DNA of 64,000 bases, from NCBI RefSeq assembly GCF_003426815.1, contig NZ_QKYK01000001.1:124001-188000 (forward strand). The letters are read 5' to 3'. Numbering within the stretch: position 1 is the stretch's first letter; the number at the start of each line of letters is the position of its first letter. This DNA comes from Desertimonas flava (lineage in GTDB: Bacteria > Actinomycetota > Acidimicrobiia > Acidimicrobiales > Ilumatobacteraceae). Made by a program: the position numbers and the translations under genes. Positions 8,921 to 16,923 of this stretch are shown piece by piece. The notes beneath the pieces were generated by a model, which was given only the letters and a program-made list of their open reading frames with translations, made no database searches and was not told the DNA's origin.

Positions 8921-9310
8921 ATGCCCTTCGAGCTGAACCACACGATCGTCGCCGCGCGCGACGCCGAGGCGTCCGCCCGGTGGTTCGCCGACCTGTTCGG
9001 CGGCGCCGAGCCCGAGCACTGGGCGCCGTTCTGGCAGGTCGTCACGGCCAACGGTGTCGGTCTCGACTTCGCCACCGTGCGCGCCGACGCCGAGGTCGTT
9101 CCGCAGCACTACGCCTTCCTGGTGGGCGAGGACGACTTCGACCGGATGTACGGCGCCATCGTCGACCGAGGCCTCGAGCACTGGGCCGACCCGGGGCAGC
9201 GTCATCCCGGTGAGATCAATCACAACGACGGGGGTCGCGGCGTGTACTTCCTGAGCAACGATGGCCACTACCTGGAGATCATCACCCGTCCGTACGGCTC
9301 GGGCTCCTGA
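8921..9310 (+). CDS. VOC-superfamily (glyoxalase-like) protein
   Basis: A single 129-residue vicinal-oxygen-chelate domain, built from two beta-alpha-beta-beta-beta units. The first His is in FELNHTIVAARD and the final Glu in GHYLEIITRPYG, with an internal HYAF. Such proteins are dioxygenases, isomerases or resistance proteins. Neither neighbour indicates a substrate. It diverges from dut with a 71-base gap. Confidence 0.75.
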   Translation: MPFELNHTIVAARDAEASARWFADLFGGAEPEHWAPFWQVVTANGVGLDFATVRADAEVVPQHYAFLVGEDDFDRMYGAIVDRGLEHWADPGQRHPGEINHNDGGRGVYFLSNDGHYLEIITRPYGSGS

Positions 9311-9371
9311 CGAACGAACCTTTCTCGAATCGGCCGTATCCCCGATGCGGGCTCGGACGATGTACTCAAGC

Positions 9372-10400
9372 ATGGAACACTCCGACGTGATCGCCCGGTT
9401 GCGGGCCCTGGGCGACCAGCCGGTCGATGCGGCCGGTGCTGCCAGCGTGGCGGCCGCCACCGCGAGCGCCGCCACGGTGCGTCGTCGGGTGTCGATCGTT
9501 GCCGGCACCGGACTCGTCGTGGCCCTGGCCACGGTCGGCACCGTCTTGGCGGTGGGCGCCAACGGGGGCGGGACGGGCTCGGCCGATGCCGTGGGAGCCA
9601 TCCGTCCTGCTGCCGAGTTCGAGTGCACCGGCCCTCCGCCCTGGGTCGCCGAGACGGCGGCGTCCGACACGCTGCCCGAGACGTCGCTGCCTGCCGAGTC
9701 CAGCGTCGCCGAGTCCAGCGTCGCCGAGGCTGCGGACGCGTCACCCGGGCGCGGCGACGAGGCGCGGGAGTTCGCCGAGTGGCGGGCTGAGAACTGCCCG
9801 CCCGACACATCCACCTCGACCACCTCGACGTCGACCACCACGTCCACGACGAGCTCGACGACGACCACCACCTCGACGACGAGCTCGACGACGACCTCCA
9901 CGACGTCGACGACCACCGCCGCACCGACGACCGCCGCGCCGACGACCACGTTGGTCGACGACGATGCGTGCACCGGACCGCCGCCGTTCGCCGGTGTCCC
10001 GGCCGAGCCGGCCGATCCCGACGCTGGCATCGTGCCGTCGCCCCGTGCCGAGGAGGCTCACGAGCACGCCGCCGAGCGTCAGGCCTGCCACGACGGCGAC
10101 ACCGGTGATGGTGAGACCGACGATGGTGACGACGGCGATGCCAGCGACGACGACGCAGCTCCGGGAGTCCCCGGTGCCAATGCGAATGCGAACGCCAATG
10201 CCAATGCCAATGGCGGCGGAGCCGGCAACGGAGCCGGCTCCGGGTCGGGGAACGGCGCCGAAGGGAACGGCCCGCCCAGCGGTGACGGCCCAGGCGGCGA
10301 CGACCGGCCGGGGCCGGCGAGCAACGGTGGCAACGGAGGCAACGGAGGCAACGGAGGACAGGGCGGCGGGCCGCCGTCCGGGCGGGGTGGATCACGGTGA
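9372..10400 (+). CDS. Low-complexity membrane protein, probable anti-sigma partner
   Basis: The 342-residue protein has a short cytoplasmic N-terminus (MEHSDVIARLRALG), one transmembrane helix (about residues 38-62) and a long, biased exterior. The exterior holds a Thr/Ser tract near residues 145-190, an acidic tract, alternating Asn-Ala pairs (about 270-285), and Gly/Asn-rich repeats at the end. Its GTGA stop overlaps the start of an ECF sigma gene. The topology and overlap suggest a membrane anchor that holds the sigma factor, although no recognisable zinc anti-sigma motif (HXXXCXXC) is present. The function is inferred from context only. Confidence 0.6.
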   Translation: MEHSDVIARLRALGDQPVDAAGAASVAAATASAATVRRRVSIVAGTGLVVALATVGTVLAVGANGGGTGSADAVGAIRPAAEFECTGPPPWVAETAASDTLPETSLPAESSVAESSVAEAADASPGRGDEAREFAEWRAENCPPDTSTSTTSTSTTTSTTSSTTTTTSTTSSTTTSTTSTTTAAPTTAAPTTTLVDDDACTGPPPFAGVPAEPADPDAGIVPSPRAEEAHEHAAERQACHDGDTGDGETDDGDDGDASDDDAAPGVPGANANANANANANGGGAGNGAGSGSGNGAEGNGPPSGDGPGGDDRPGPASNGGNGGNGGNGGQGGGPPSGRGGSR

Positions 10401-10951
10401 CCGCCGTCGCCGCGGACGCCATCGACGTGCCGCGACGGTTCGGGCGACGTCTCCGCGAGCCGGTGAACGCAACGCTTGAGTGGGAGCCGTCCCTCGAGGA
10501 CGCCTACCGCACACTCGCGCCGGCCGTGCTCGGGTACTACCGATCGCACCGGGTCGATCATGCCGAGGACCTTGTCAGCGACGTCTTCGTGAGCGTCGCC
10601 CGCGGCCTGCGACGCTTCCGCGGCGACCAACTCGATCTGCGCCGCTGGGTGTTCGCCATCGCCCGCCGTCGCATGATCGACCACCATCGCTGGCACCGCG
10701 TCCGCCAGCACACGTCGTCGGGCGAGCCTCCCGAACAAGCCGTCGTCGACGCCCACCGGGTGCTCGACGTCGACCTCGTCGACGCCTTGGCGCAGCTCAC
10801 GCCGCTACAGCGCGACGTCGTCATCCTGCGCTTCGTGGGCGACCTGTCCATCGACGACGTCGCCCGCATCGTCCGCCGCAGCCCCGGTGCCGTCAAGGCT
10901 GCGCAACTGCGCGCCCTCACGCAACTCGCCGGTCGGCTCGATTCCCCCTAG
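10397..10951 (+). CDS. ECF-type RNA polymerase sigma factor
   Basis: A 184-residue sigma factor. Region 2 spans about residues 30-95 (DHAEDLVSDVFVSVARG, then RRWVFAIARRRMIDHHR), and region 4 includes LTPLQRDVVILRFVGDLSIDDVARIV with its helix-turn-helix. The GTG start overlaps the preceding membrane-protein gene by four bases, indicating translational coupling. The order is reversed from the usual sigma-then-anti-sigma arrangement. Two hairpins follow the gene (10963-10998, 11036-11076). Confidence 0.9.
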   Translation: MTAVAADAIDVPRRFGRRLREPVNATLEWEPSLEDAYRTLAPAVLGYYRSHRVDHAEDLVSDVFVSVARGLRRFRGDQLDLRRWVFAIARRRMIDHHRWHRVRQHTSSGEPPEQAVVDAHRVLDVDLVDALAQLTPLQRDVVILRFVGDLSIDDVARIVRRSPGAVKAAQLRALTQLAGRLDSP

Positions 10952-10962
10952 CCGCCCATCTT

Positions 10963-10998
10963 CGCCTGGCACCGGGAGCAGCGGCCTGGTGCCAGGCG
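10963..10998. repeat. Hairpin with GGTGCCAGGCG arms, variant of the intergenic element
   Basis: Eleven-base perfect arms (CGCCTGGCACC and its reverse complement) enclose a 14-base loop, 12 bases after the sigma gene stop. The GGTGCCAGG core matches the 25-bp elements, but the halves are arranged inside-out. It could terminate rightward transcription. Confidence 0.65.
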
Positions 10999-11035
10999 AC
11001 ACATCGTGTGTGTTCCGCCCACACACGCCGCCGGA

Positions 11036-11076
11036 GGGCACCCTGCTCGACACACCCACCCCCGAGCAGGGTGCCC
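11036..11076. terminator. Bidirectional hairpin between converging genes
   Basis: A 14-base perfect stem (left arm GGGCACCCTGCTCG) with a 13-base loop sits between the ECF sigma gene and the leftward glycosylase gene, 20 bases past the latter's stop. It has strong pairing but no T-tract, as is common in high-GC actinobacteria. Confidence 0.7.
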
Positions 11077-11095
11077 CGGCAACCCCGACAGACCA

Positions 11096-11737
11096 CTAGC
11101 GGAGGGCCGGGTCGGTGCCGCCGCGGAAGAGGTGCACGGCTTCCCAGCAGTAGCGAGCGACGATCGAGCGGTACGGACGGAACCGTTCCCCCAACGGATC
11201 GAGTTCCTTGGCGGTCGGTGGCGCCGCGAGGTCCCATGCCAACCCGTAGCCCTGCCGCACGCCGAGGTCGCCGACCGGCCACACGTCGAGCCGGCGCAGC
11301 TCGAACATCAAGTACATCTCCGCCGTCCACCTGCCCACACCGCGCACGGCGACGAGGCGATCGACGATCTCGCCGTCGCTGAGGCGGCCGGCGCCGTCGA
11401 AGACGACGGTGCCATCGAGCACCTTGGCCGACAGGTCACGCAGCGACGCCAGCTTGCCGGCCGAGAGGCCGGCGCCGCGGAGGACGTCGTCGGGCACGGC
11501 TGCGAGGGTCTCCGCCGACAGTTCGCCGTCGATGGTGGCGAGCACGCGTGTGTGGATCGCGTTGGCCGCCGCGCCGGCCAGTTGCTGGAAGACGATCGCT
11601 CGGACCAGCGCGCCGAAGTGTCCGTGCGGATCGCCGGGGCGGTGGCCGATCGGCCCGGCCAACCGGACGAGGTTGGCGAGCACCGGGTCGCGCCCGGCGA
11701 CCTCGTCGATCGCCCGGACGAGCGAGATGCGTGGCAC
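11096..11737 (-). CDS. DNA-3-methyladenine glycosylase, AlkA-like HhH-GPD family
   Basis: The 213-residue base-excision enzyme removes alkylated purines. The helix-hairpin-helix signature is VAVRGVGRWTAEMYLMF (about residues 129-145), with the catalytic Asp about 18 residues later in WPVGDLGVR. The N-terminal FGALVRAIVFQQLAGAAANAI matches the HhH-GPD start. It lacks the N-terminal TATA-fold of E. coli AlkA and has no iron-sulfur cluster cysteines. The GTG start is used. A second alkylation-repair gene (AlkD-like) lies at 47978-48670. Confidence 0.88.
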   Translation of the reverse strand: MPRISLVRAIDEVAGRDPVLANLVRLAGPIGHRPGDPHGHFGALVRAIVFQQLAGAAANAIHTRVLATIDGELSAETLAAVPDDVLRGAGLSAGKLASLRDLSAKVLDGTVVFDGAGRLSDGEIVDRLVAVRGVGRWTAEMYLMFELRRLDVWPVGDLGVRQGYGLAWDLAAPPTAKELDPLGERFRPYRSIVARYCWEAVHLFRGGTDPALR

Positions 11738-11775
11738 GCCGCCAACGTACCGGTGCCCGGGCGGGCCGGGTGCCG

Positions 11776-12696
11776 TCAGGCGGCGCTGTTCAGCGTCCGG
11801 ACGAGGTTGGGCGGGAGCTCGCGGAAGACCTCGGCGAACGACGGCAGGAAGTCGCCGAGGGCGCTGGTCCGCCGCCAGTACATGGCGATCTGACGTCTCG
11901 GCACGGGCTCGGCGAAGGGGATCAGCGTGATGTCGTCGGACGAGGCGACCGGCGGCTGGACGGCCATGTTGGGCAGCAACGTGACGCCCACGCCGGCCGC
12001 GACCATCTGGCGCAGCGTCTCGAGGCTCGTGGCGCGGAAGCCGCGGCGCTCGTCGGCCCCGGCGAGCTCACACACCGAGAGGGCCTGGGCGCGCAGGCAG
12101 TGGCCGTCCTCGAGAAGGAGCACCGTCTCGCCCGAGAGCACGTCGAGCGGGGCGGGCGGAGGGACGCGGGCGAGGTGATGGCCGGTGGGGACGGCGAGGA
12201 TGAAGTCCTCCTCGAAGAGCACCTCCTCGTGGAGGTGGTCGTCGTCGACCGGTCGGGCGAGGACGGCGACGTCGAGGGCGCCGTCGCGCAGCTGATGCAG
12301 CACCACCTCGGTCTTCTCCTCGACGAGGAGCAGCTCGAGCCGCGGGTAGCGGCGCCGCAGTTCGGGCACGACGTGGGGGAGGAGATACGGGCCCAGCGTT
12401 GGGAACAGGCCGAGGCGGATGCGCCCCGATGCCGGGTCCTTGGTCCGCCGGGCGATGTCGCGGATGTTGTCGGTCTCGCGCTGCACGATGCGGGCGCGCT
12501 CGACGACCTGGACGCCGGCGTCGGTGAGCATGACACCGCGGGCGTTGCGCTCCACCAACTGCACGCCGAGCTCGCGCTCGAGCTTCTTCAGCTGGGTCGA
12601 CAGCGTCGGTTGGCTGACGTGACAGGCGTCGGCGGCGCGGCCGAAGTGCTGGTGGTCGGCGACGGCCACGAGGTAGTCGAGCTCGCGCAGGTTCAC
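11776..12696 (-). CDS. oxyR: LysR-family peroxide sensor OxyR
   Basis: A 306-residue LysR regulator. The N-terminal winged helix is visible (HFGRAADACHVSQPTLSTQL). The sensing domain has the OxyR signature EDGHCLRAQALSVC, placing the redox cysteines at residues 200 and 209, next to E. coli Cys199/Cys208, and the ensuing FRATSLETLRQMVAAG is also conserved. The GTG at 12696 matches the family N-terminus; 32 extra upstream codons are open but would overlap the glucan-operon promoter. It probably activates ahpC-ahpF, about 8 kb away. It diverges from the glucan operon. Confidence 0.92.
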   Translation of the reverse strand: MNLRELDYLVAVADHQHFGRAADACHVSQPTLSTQLKKLERELGVQLVERNARGVMLTDAGVQVVERARIVQRETDNIRDIARRTKDPASGRIRLGLFPTLGPYLLPHVVPELRRRYPRLELLLVEEKTEVVLHQLRDGALDVAVLARPVDDDHLHEEVLFEEDFILAVPTGHHLARVPPPAPLDVLSGETVLLLEDGHCLRAQALSVCELAGADERRGFRATSLETLRQMVAAGVGVTLLPNMAVQPPVASSDDITLIPFAEPVPRRQIAMYWRRTSALGDFLPSFAEVFRELPPNLVRTLNSAA

Positions 12697-12724
12697 GAGT
12701 CGAGTCTGCCCGGTCGCCAGGCCC

Positions 12725-12753
12725 TTGACGGTCGGCAGGTCCCGTCGTATGGT
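12725..12753 (+). promoter_or_regulatory. Sigma-70-type promoter of the glucan-utilisation operon
   Basis: The -35 TTGACG (12725-12730) is separated by exactly 17 bases from the -10 TATGGT (12748-12753). It points to the binding-protein gene starting at 12891, and the CebR-type operator begins four bases after the -10. It overlaps only the unlikely upstream extension of oxyR. Confidence 0.75.
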
Positions 12754-12756
12754 GAC

Positions 12757-12782
12757 TGGGAGCGCTCCCGGGAGCGCTCCCA
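12757..12782 (+). promoter_or_regulatory. Fused double LacI/CebR operator
   Basis: Two 13-base copies of a LacI half-palindrome pattern, TGGGAGCGCTCCC and its reverse complement, abut to give a perfect 26-base palindrome. The 14-base sequence TGGGAGCGCTCCCA is the established CebR operator of Streptomyces cellobiose genes. Each copy here covers 13 of its 14 bases. It covers the expected transcription start, a classic repression position. The repressor is probably the LacI protein at 17747-18760. Confidence 0.85.
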
Positions 12783-12890
12783 GGGGAACCATCGTTGCGA
12801 TCGCTCGTCTCGATCAGTGATGGCGATTCGTCGTCACGCTCCACTTCGCATCTCGGCGCACCGCGCCTCTCGACAAGGGGAAACACACTC

Positions 12891-14218
12891 ATGAGGTCTA
12901 CGCACAAGACGCTGCTGGCGGCACTCGCCGCCACCGGCGCCGCCGTGTCGGTCGTCGCGGGCGCAGCCGGCGCCGGTCGGGCACCCGCATCGGGCGCGAG
13001 GAGGTCACGCTGCGGGTGCTGGTGCACCAGAACCCGCCGATGATGGCCTTCCTCGAGGAGTTCAACGACGCCTTCGAGGAAGCCAACCCGAACATCTCGA
13101 TCGACCTCGCCGTGGTCAACGCTGACGAGCTGTCGACCGTCACGCAGACCCGGTTGACGGCCAACGACGTGGACGTCATCGACATCTTCGGCTTCTCCAA
13201 CGCCGTCCAGCCCTACATGGGCGAGGATGTCGTACCGCCCAACTGGCAGACGCTCATCGAGGCCGGCCTGCTGCTCGACATCACCGATCAGCCGTTCGTC
13301 GCCAACTACGACCCGGTGTCGATCGCCGACGCCGGCACGTGGAACGACGCGGTGTACTCGATCAACCTCGGCCGCGTCTCGTACAGCGGCATGTTCGTCA
13401 ACCTCGACCTGCTCGCCGAGGTCGGCATCGAGACGCCCACCACGTGGAGCGAGCTGGTCGCCGCCTGCGAGGCGGTGAAGGAGGCCGGCAACGAGTGCAT
13501 GACCGCCGGTGGGGCCGACGGCTGGCCGATCTTCGTCGGCTCCTACGGCCTGCTCGGCGCGGCCTATCCCGACCAGGCGGCCCTCGTCGAGGCGCTCTGG
13601 ACCGGAGAGGCCACGTGGGACAGCCCGGAGAACATCGAACTGCTCACGAAGATGCAGATCTACGCCACCGAGATGCTCGAGGAAGGCGTCACCGGCCTCG
13701 GCCATGACGCCGCACCGGCCCGGTACGCCGCCGGCGACGTGGCGTTCATGCCCACTGGTGTCTGGCAGGCGCCGGCGCTCGAGGAGGCCGAGCCGGGCTT
13801 CGAGTGGACGTACGTGCCGTTCCCGGGCAGCGACGTGCCCGAGGACAACCAGTACCTGTTCGGCAAGTACGACCAAGGATGGGCCATCGCCGCCAACTCG
13901 CCGAACCAGGAAGCGGCCATCGCCTACCTCACAGCGTTCTCCGAGCCCGACAACTACCAGGCGTTCGTCAATGCCGTCGGCTTCATCCCGACCCAGCCGA
14001 CCGCCACGCTCGACTCGCAGCTCGGCGAGGCCGTCGCCCCGTATCTCGAGAACTACCGGGTGGGCTTCGAGCAGTACTGGGTGCAGCCGACCGGCGCCGG
14101 CCAGTGGGCCAACGCGTCGCAGGCGGCGTCGTGGTTCGAGCCGTTCAACGAGTGGAGCGATCCTGCCGAGCTGGCCGCCCAGGCCCAGTCCGATCTGGCC
14201 GCCGCCCTCGGCGGATGA
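12891..14218 (+). CDS. Sugar ABC transporter substrate-binding protein (frameshifted in this sequence)
   Basis: This is the extracellular oligosaccharide-binding protein (family 1 type) of the glucan importer. The ATG at 12891 follows an AAGGGGA ribosome site and opens with a clear signal peptide, MRSTHKTLLAALAATGAAVS. That frame stops after about 50 codons. The mature domain (TLRVLVHQNPPMMAFLEEFN onward, about 400 residues, ending WFEPFNEWSD and AALGG) continues in another frame, which runs open from about 12980. Restoring one base near 12992-12997 (GGGCGCGAG) would join them. It may be a sequencing error or a genuine recent mutation; the rest of the operon is intact. Confidence 0.82.
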
Positions 14219-14226
14219 CCGAACGG

Positions 14227-14263
14227 GAGTGAGCCGCCGAGCGCCGTGCGCGGCGGCTCACTC
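14227..14263 (+). terminator. Strong hairpin between binding-protein and permease genes
   Basis: A perfect 13-bp stem (left arm GAGTGAGCCGCCG) with an 11-base loop begins 8 bases after the binding-protein stop. In solute-importer operons such hairpins commonly stabilise the upstream message and attenuate downstream permease expression. That role is inferred from position. Confidence 0.7.
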
Positions 14264-14306
14264 CCCACCGTCACTCGAGTGCTGACCTCACCTGGACCCT
14301 GCGCGC

Positions 14307-15242
14307 ATGCTCGCCGCCCCCACTAGGCATCCCTTCGGCCGCACCAGCAGCCGGCCCCTGCCGGCCCTGCTGCTGCTCCCCGGCCTGATCCTGTATCTCG
14401 TCATCGCCGTCGGCCCGTCGCTCGCCACGGCGATCTACGCCTTCACGGACGCGACGGGAATCCGTGGCGTACCGATCCACTGGGTCGGCTTCGACAACTT
14501 CCACGACTTCCTGTTCGCCGGCACCGTGTCGCGCGACAACCTCGCCGCGCTGCGCCGGACGCTCACGTTCTGCGTCGTCGTGACGACCGTGCAGTTCCTC
14601 CTCGGTCTGTTGCTCGCCGTGCTGCTCAACCAGCGGCTGCCGGGCCGGACGATCTTCCGCACGCTGTTCTTCATGCCGGTGATCCTCGGCGTGGTCGTGC
14701 AAGGCCTGATGTGGAAGCTGTTCCTCCTGCCCCGCAACGGGCCGATGGCGACGATCTTCGGATGGTTCGGTCAGGAGTCCGAGTTCCTCGGCGGCCCGCA
14801 GGCCTTCACCTGGGTGATGGTCGTGCAGATCTGGGCCAACGTCGGCATCACGATGGTGATCTTCCTCGCCGGGATGCAGGCGATCCCCCAGGAGCTCTAC
14901 GACGCCGCCCAGGTGGACGGCGCCAGTGCATGGCAGCAGTTCCGCAACGTCACCTGGCCGCAGCTCACGCCGGCGGTCAACACCAACTTCCTGCTCAACG
15001 TCATCGGTTCGCTGCAGGCCTGGCAGCTCTTCCTCGTGCTCATCGGATACCGGCCCGGCACCCAGGTGCTCGGCTACCTGGTGTACGCCGAGGGCTTCGG
15101 TCGCACGTCCGGCTCGGTCACCTCGGCGTTCCGCCAGGGCTATGCGGCGGCCGCCTCGATCGTGCTGTTCCTCCTCGTCCTCGTGCTCGGCCTCACCGCC
15201 AACTTCGCCGTGGCGCGTCGCGAACGGAAGTACCTCTCGTGA
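14307..15242 (+). CDS. Sugar ABC transporter permease, MalF/CebF type
   Basis: The 311-residue inner-membrane permease has six predicted helices. The conserved EAA loop, AQVDGASAWQQFRNVTWPQL, contacts the ATPase and lies near residue 208. An N-terminal cytoplasmic segment with Pro and Arg precedes the first helix. It overlaps the second permease by four bases (GTGA). It partners with the binding protein at 12891 and the permease at 15239 to import an oligosaccharide. Confidence 0.92.
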   Translation: MLAAPTRHPFGRTSSRPLPALLLLPGLILYLVIAVGPSLATAIYAFTDATGIRGVPIHWVGFDNFHDFLFAGTVSRDNLAALRRTLTFCVVVTTVQFLLGLLLAVLLNQRLPGRTIFRTLFFMPVILGVVVQGLMWKLFLLPRNGPMATIFGWFGQESEFLGGPQAFTWVMVVQIWANVGITMVIFLAGMQAIPQELYDAAQVDGASAWQQFRNVTWPQLTPAVNTNFLLNVIGSLQAWQLFLVLIGYRPGTQVLGYLVYAEGFGRTSGSVTSAFRQGYAAAASIVLFLLVLVLGLTANFAVARRERKYLS

Positions 15243-16072
15243 GCGTCGGGACGCGACGGATCGGCCGGGGCGGCGCCAAGGCCATCTCGTACGCCGTGCT
15301 GGCCGCCTTCGCCGCCTTCTACGTGGGGCCGATCCTCATGCTCGTGAGCACGGCGCTGAAGCGGCTCCCGGAGTTCTTCAAGGACCCCACCGGCCGGCCG
15401 CCCGACCCGACGCTCGACAACTTCAAGAGCGCGTGGGACCTCGCCAACTTCCCCGGCTACGCCCTCAACTCGGTGATCTACACGGTGGTCGCCACCACGC
15501 TGTTCGTCGTGATGGGCGTGCTCGTGGCGTTCCCGATCGCCCGCGGCTACGTGCGGGGCAGTGGCGCCCTGCTCACGCTCTACGTCGTGGCCCTGTTCCT
15601 GCCCCCGGCGCTGATCCCGCAGTTCCAGCTCATCTTGTCGCTCGGTCTGTACAACACACGGCCGGGCTACATCCTGCTGTTCCTCGTCAACCCGATCGGC
15701 CTGATCATCCTCGTCAACTACATCAAGTCGGTCCCCGTCGAGCTCGACCAGCAGGCGGCGGTCGACGGGTGCGGGTACTTCCGCTACGTGTTCACGGTGC
15801 TGTTCCCGCTGATCCGCCCGGCGGTCGCCACGGTGACCGTGCTCCACGCGATCGGCATCTGGAACGAGCTGATCCTCGCCACGATCTACCTCACCAACGA
15901 CGACCTCTACCCGATCACGCGCGGGCTGATCGTGTTCGAAGGCGTCTACGGGAGCGACTGGCCGGGCCTGGCGGCCGCCGTGCTGATGCTGATGCTGCCG
16001 ATGCTCGTGCTCTTCATGTTCCTCCAGCGCTACATCATCTCCGGACTCACGGCAGGGGCGGTGAAGGGATGA
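15239..16072 (+). CDS. Sugar ABC transporter permease, MalG/CebG type
   Basis: The 277-residue second permease has six predicted helices. Its EAA loop is AAVDGCGYFRYVFTVLFPLI (about residue 175), preceded by YIKSVPVELDQQ. The GTG start overlaps the first permease gene and the stop overlaps the first GH16 gene (ATGA). No ATP-binding subunit is encoded in this operon, which fits the actinobacterial habit of sharing an MsiK-type ATPase. Confidence 0.92.
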   Translation: MSVGTRRIGRGGAKAISYAVLAAFAAFYVGPILMLVSTALKRLPEFFKDPTGRPPDPTLDNFKSAWDLANFPGYALNSVIYTVVATTLFVVMGVLVAFPIARGYVRGSGALLTLYVVALFLPPALIPQFQLILSLGLYNTRPGYILLFLVNPIGLIILVNYIKSVPVELDQQAAVDGCGYFRYVFTVLFPLIRPAVATVTVLHAIGIWNELILATIYLTNDDLYPITRGLIVFEGVYGSDWPGLAAAVLMLMLPMLVLFMFLQRYIISGLTAGAVKG

Positions 16073-16923
16073 AGTCGTCACGACCGGCTCTCATCGCAGC
16101 GTCAGCGGCGCTGGCTGCCGCGGCGGCCACGGCGACGGGAGCGTCGACCGCGACCGGTGAGTCGGCGCCTCCGCAGATCGTCGCCCCCGACGGCATGGGA
16201 CTGGTGTGGAGCGACGAGTTCGACGGCGACACGATCGACCCGACCAACTGGACGTTCGACATCGGCGCCGGCGGCTGGGGCAACGGCGAGGCGCAGTACT
16301 ACACAGACCGCCCGGAGAACGCCCGGATCGAGAACGGGGCGCTCGTCATCGAACTGCGTCAGGAGCAGTTCGAGGGGTCGTACTACACGTCGGCCCGGCT
16401 CAAGACGCTCGGACTGCGCGAGTTCCAGTACGGCCGGATCGAGGCCCGGGTGTTGGTGCCTCGCGGTGCCGGCACCTGGCCGGCGTTCTGGGCACTCGGC
16501 GCCGACTTCGACCCGACCAGTTCCGACCCCGCCCGCCAGTGGCCACACGTCGGGGAGATCGACATCATGGAACACGTCGGACGCGAGCCCGACCTCACGT
16601 TCGGCACGATCCACGGCCCCGGCTACTCGGGTGCCGGTGGACTCTCGCGCTGGAACCGGCGGGATCACGACATCGCCGACGACTTCCACACGTTCGCCGT
16701 CGAGTGGGACGCCGACGGGATCGAGTGGTTCTACGACGGGGAATCGTTCTACGAGATCGGTCCCGATGACCTGGGTGGGCGAGATTGGGTGTTCGACCAT
16801 CCGTTCTTCCTCATCCTCAACCTCGCCCTCGGCGGGACGTTCGGCGGCAACATCGCCCTCGACCTCGAGTTCCCGCTTCGGTACGAGGTCGACTACGTGC
16901 GGGTCTTTCAGGAGCCGACGTGA
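16069..16923 (+). CDS. Secreted GH16 endo-beta-glucanase (laminarinase type)
   Basis: This is a family 16 glycoside hydrolase of 284 residues. The N-terminus is a Sec-type signal peptide (Ala-rich, to about residue 32). The catalytic motif GEIDIMEHVG supplies the nucleophile Glu, the Asp and the acid/base Glu (about residue 165). WPAFWALG precedes it, as is usual for the bacterial laminarinase subfamily. The expected reaction is endo-cleavage of beta-1,3 or mixed-linkage glucans outside the cell, releasing oligosaccharides for the importer. It is coupled by four-base overlaps at both ends. Confidence 0.9.
   Translation: MKSSRPALIAASAALAAAAATATGASTATGESAPPQIVAPDGMGLVWSDEFDGDTIDPTNWTFDIGAGGWGNGEAQYYTDRPENARIENGALVIELRQEQFEGSYYTSARLKTLGLREFQYGRIEARVLVPRGAGTWPAFWALGADFDPTSSDPARQWPHVGEIDIMEHVGREPDLTFGTIHGPGYSGAGGLSRWNRRDHDIADDFHTFAVEWDADGIEWFYDGESFYEIGPDDLGGRDWVFDHPFFLILNLALGGTFGGNIALDLEFPLRYEVDYVRVFQEPT

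Noticed and set aside
12068-13876. 602-residue leftward frame spanning oxyR and the binding protein
   Set aside because: It is antisense to the binding-protein gene and out of phase with oxyR, with no recognisable domain.
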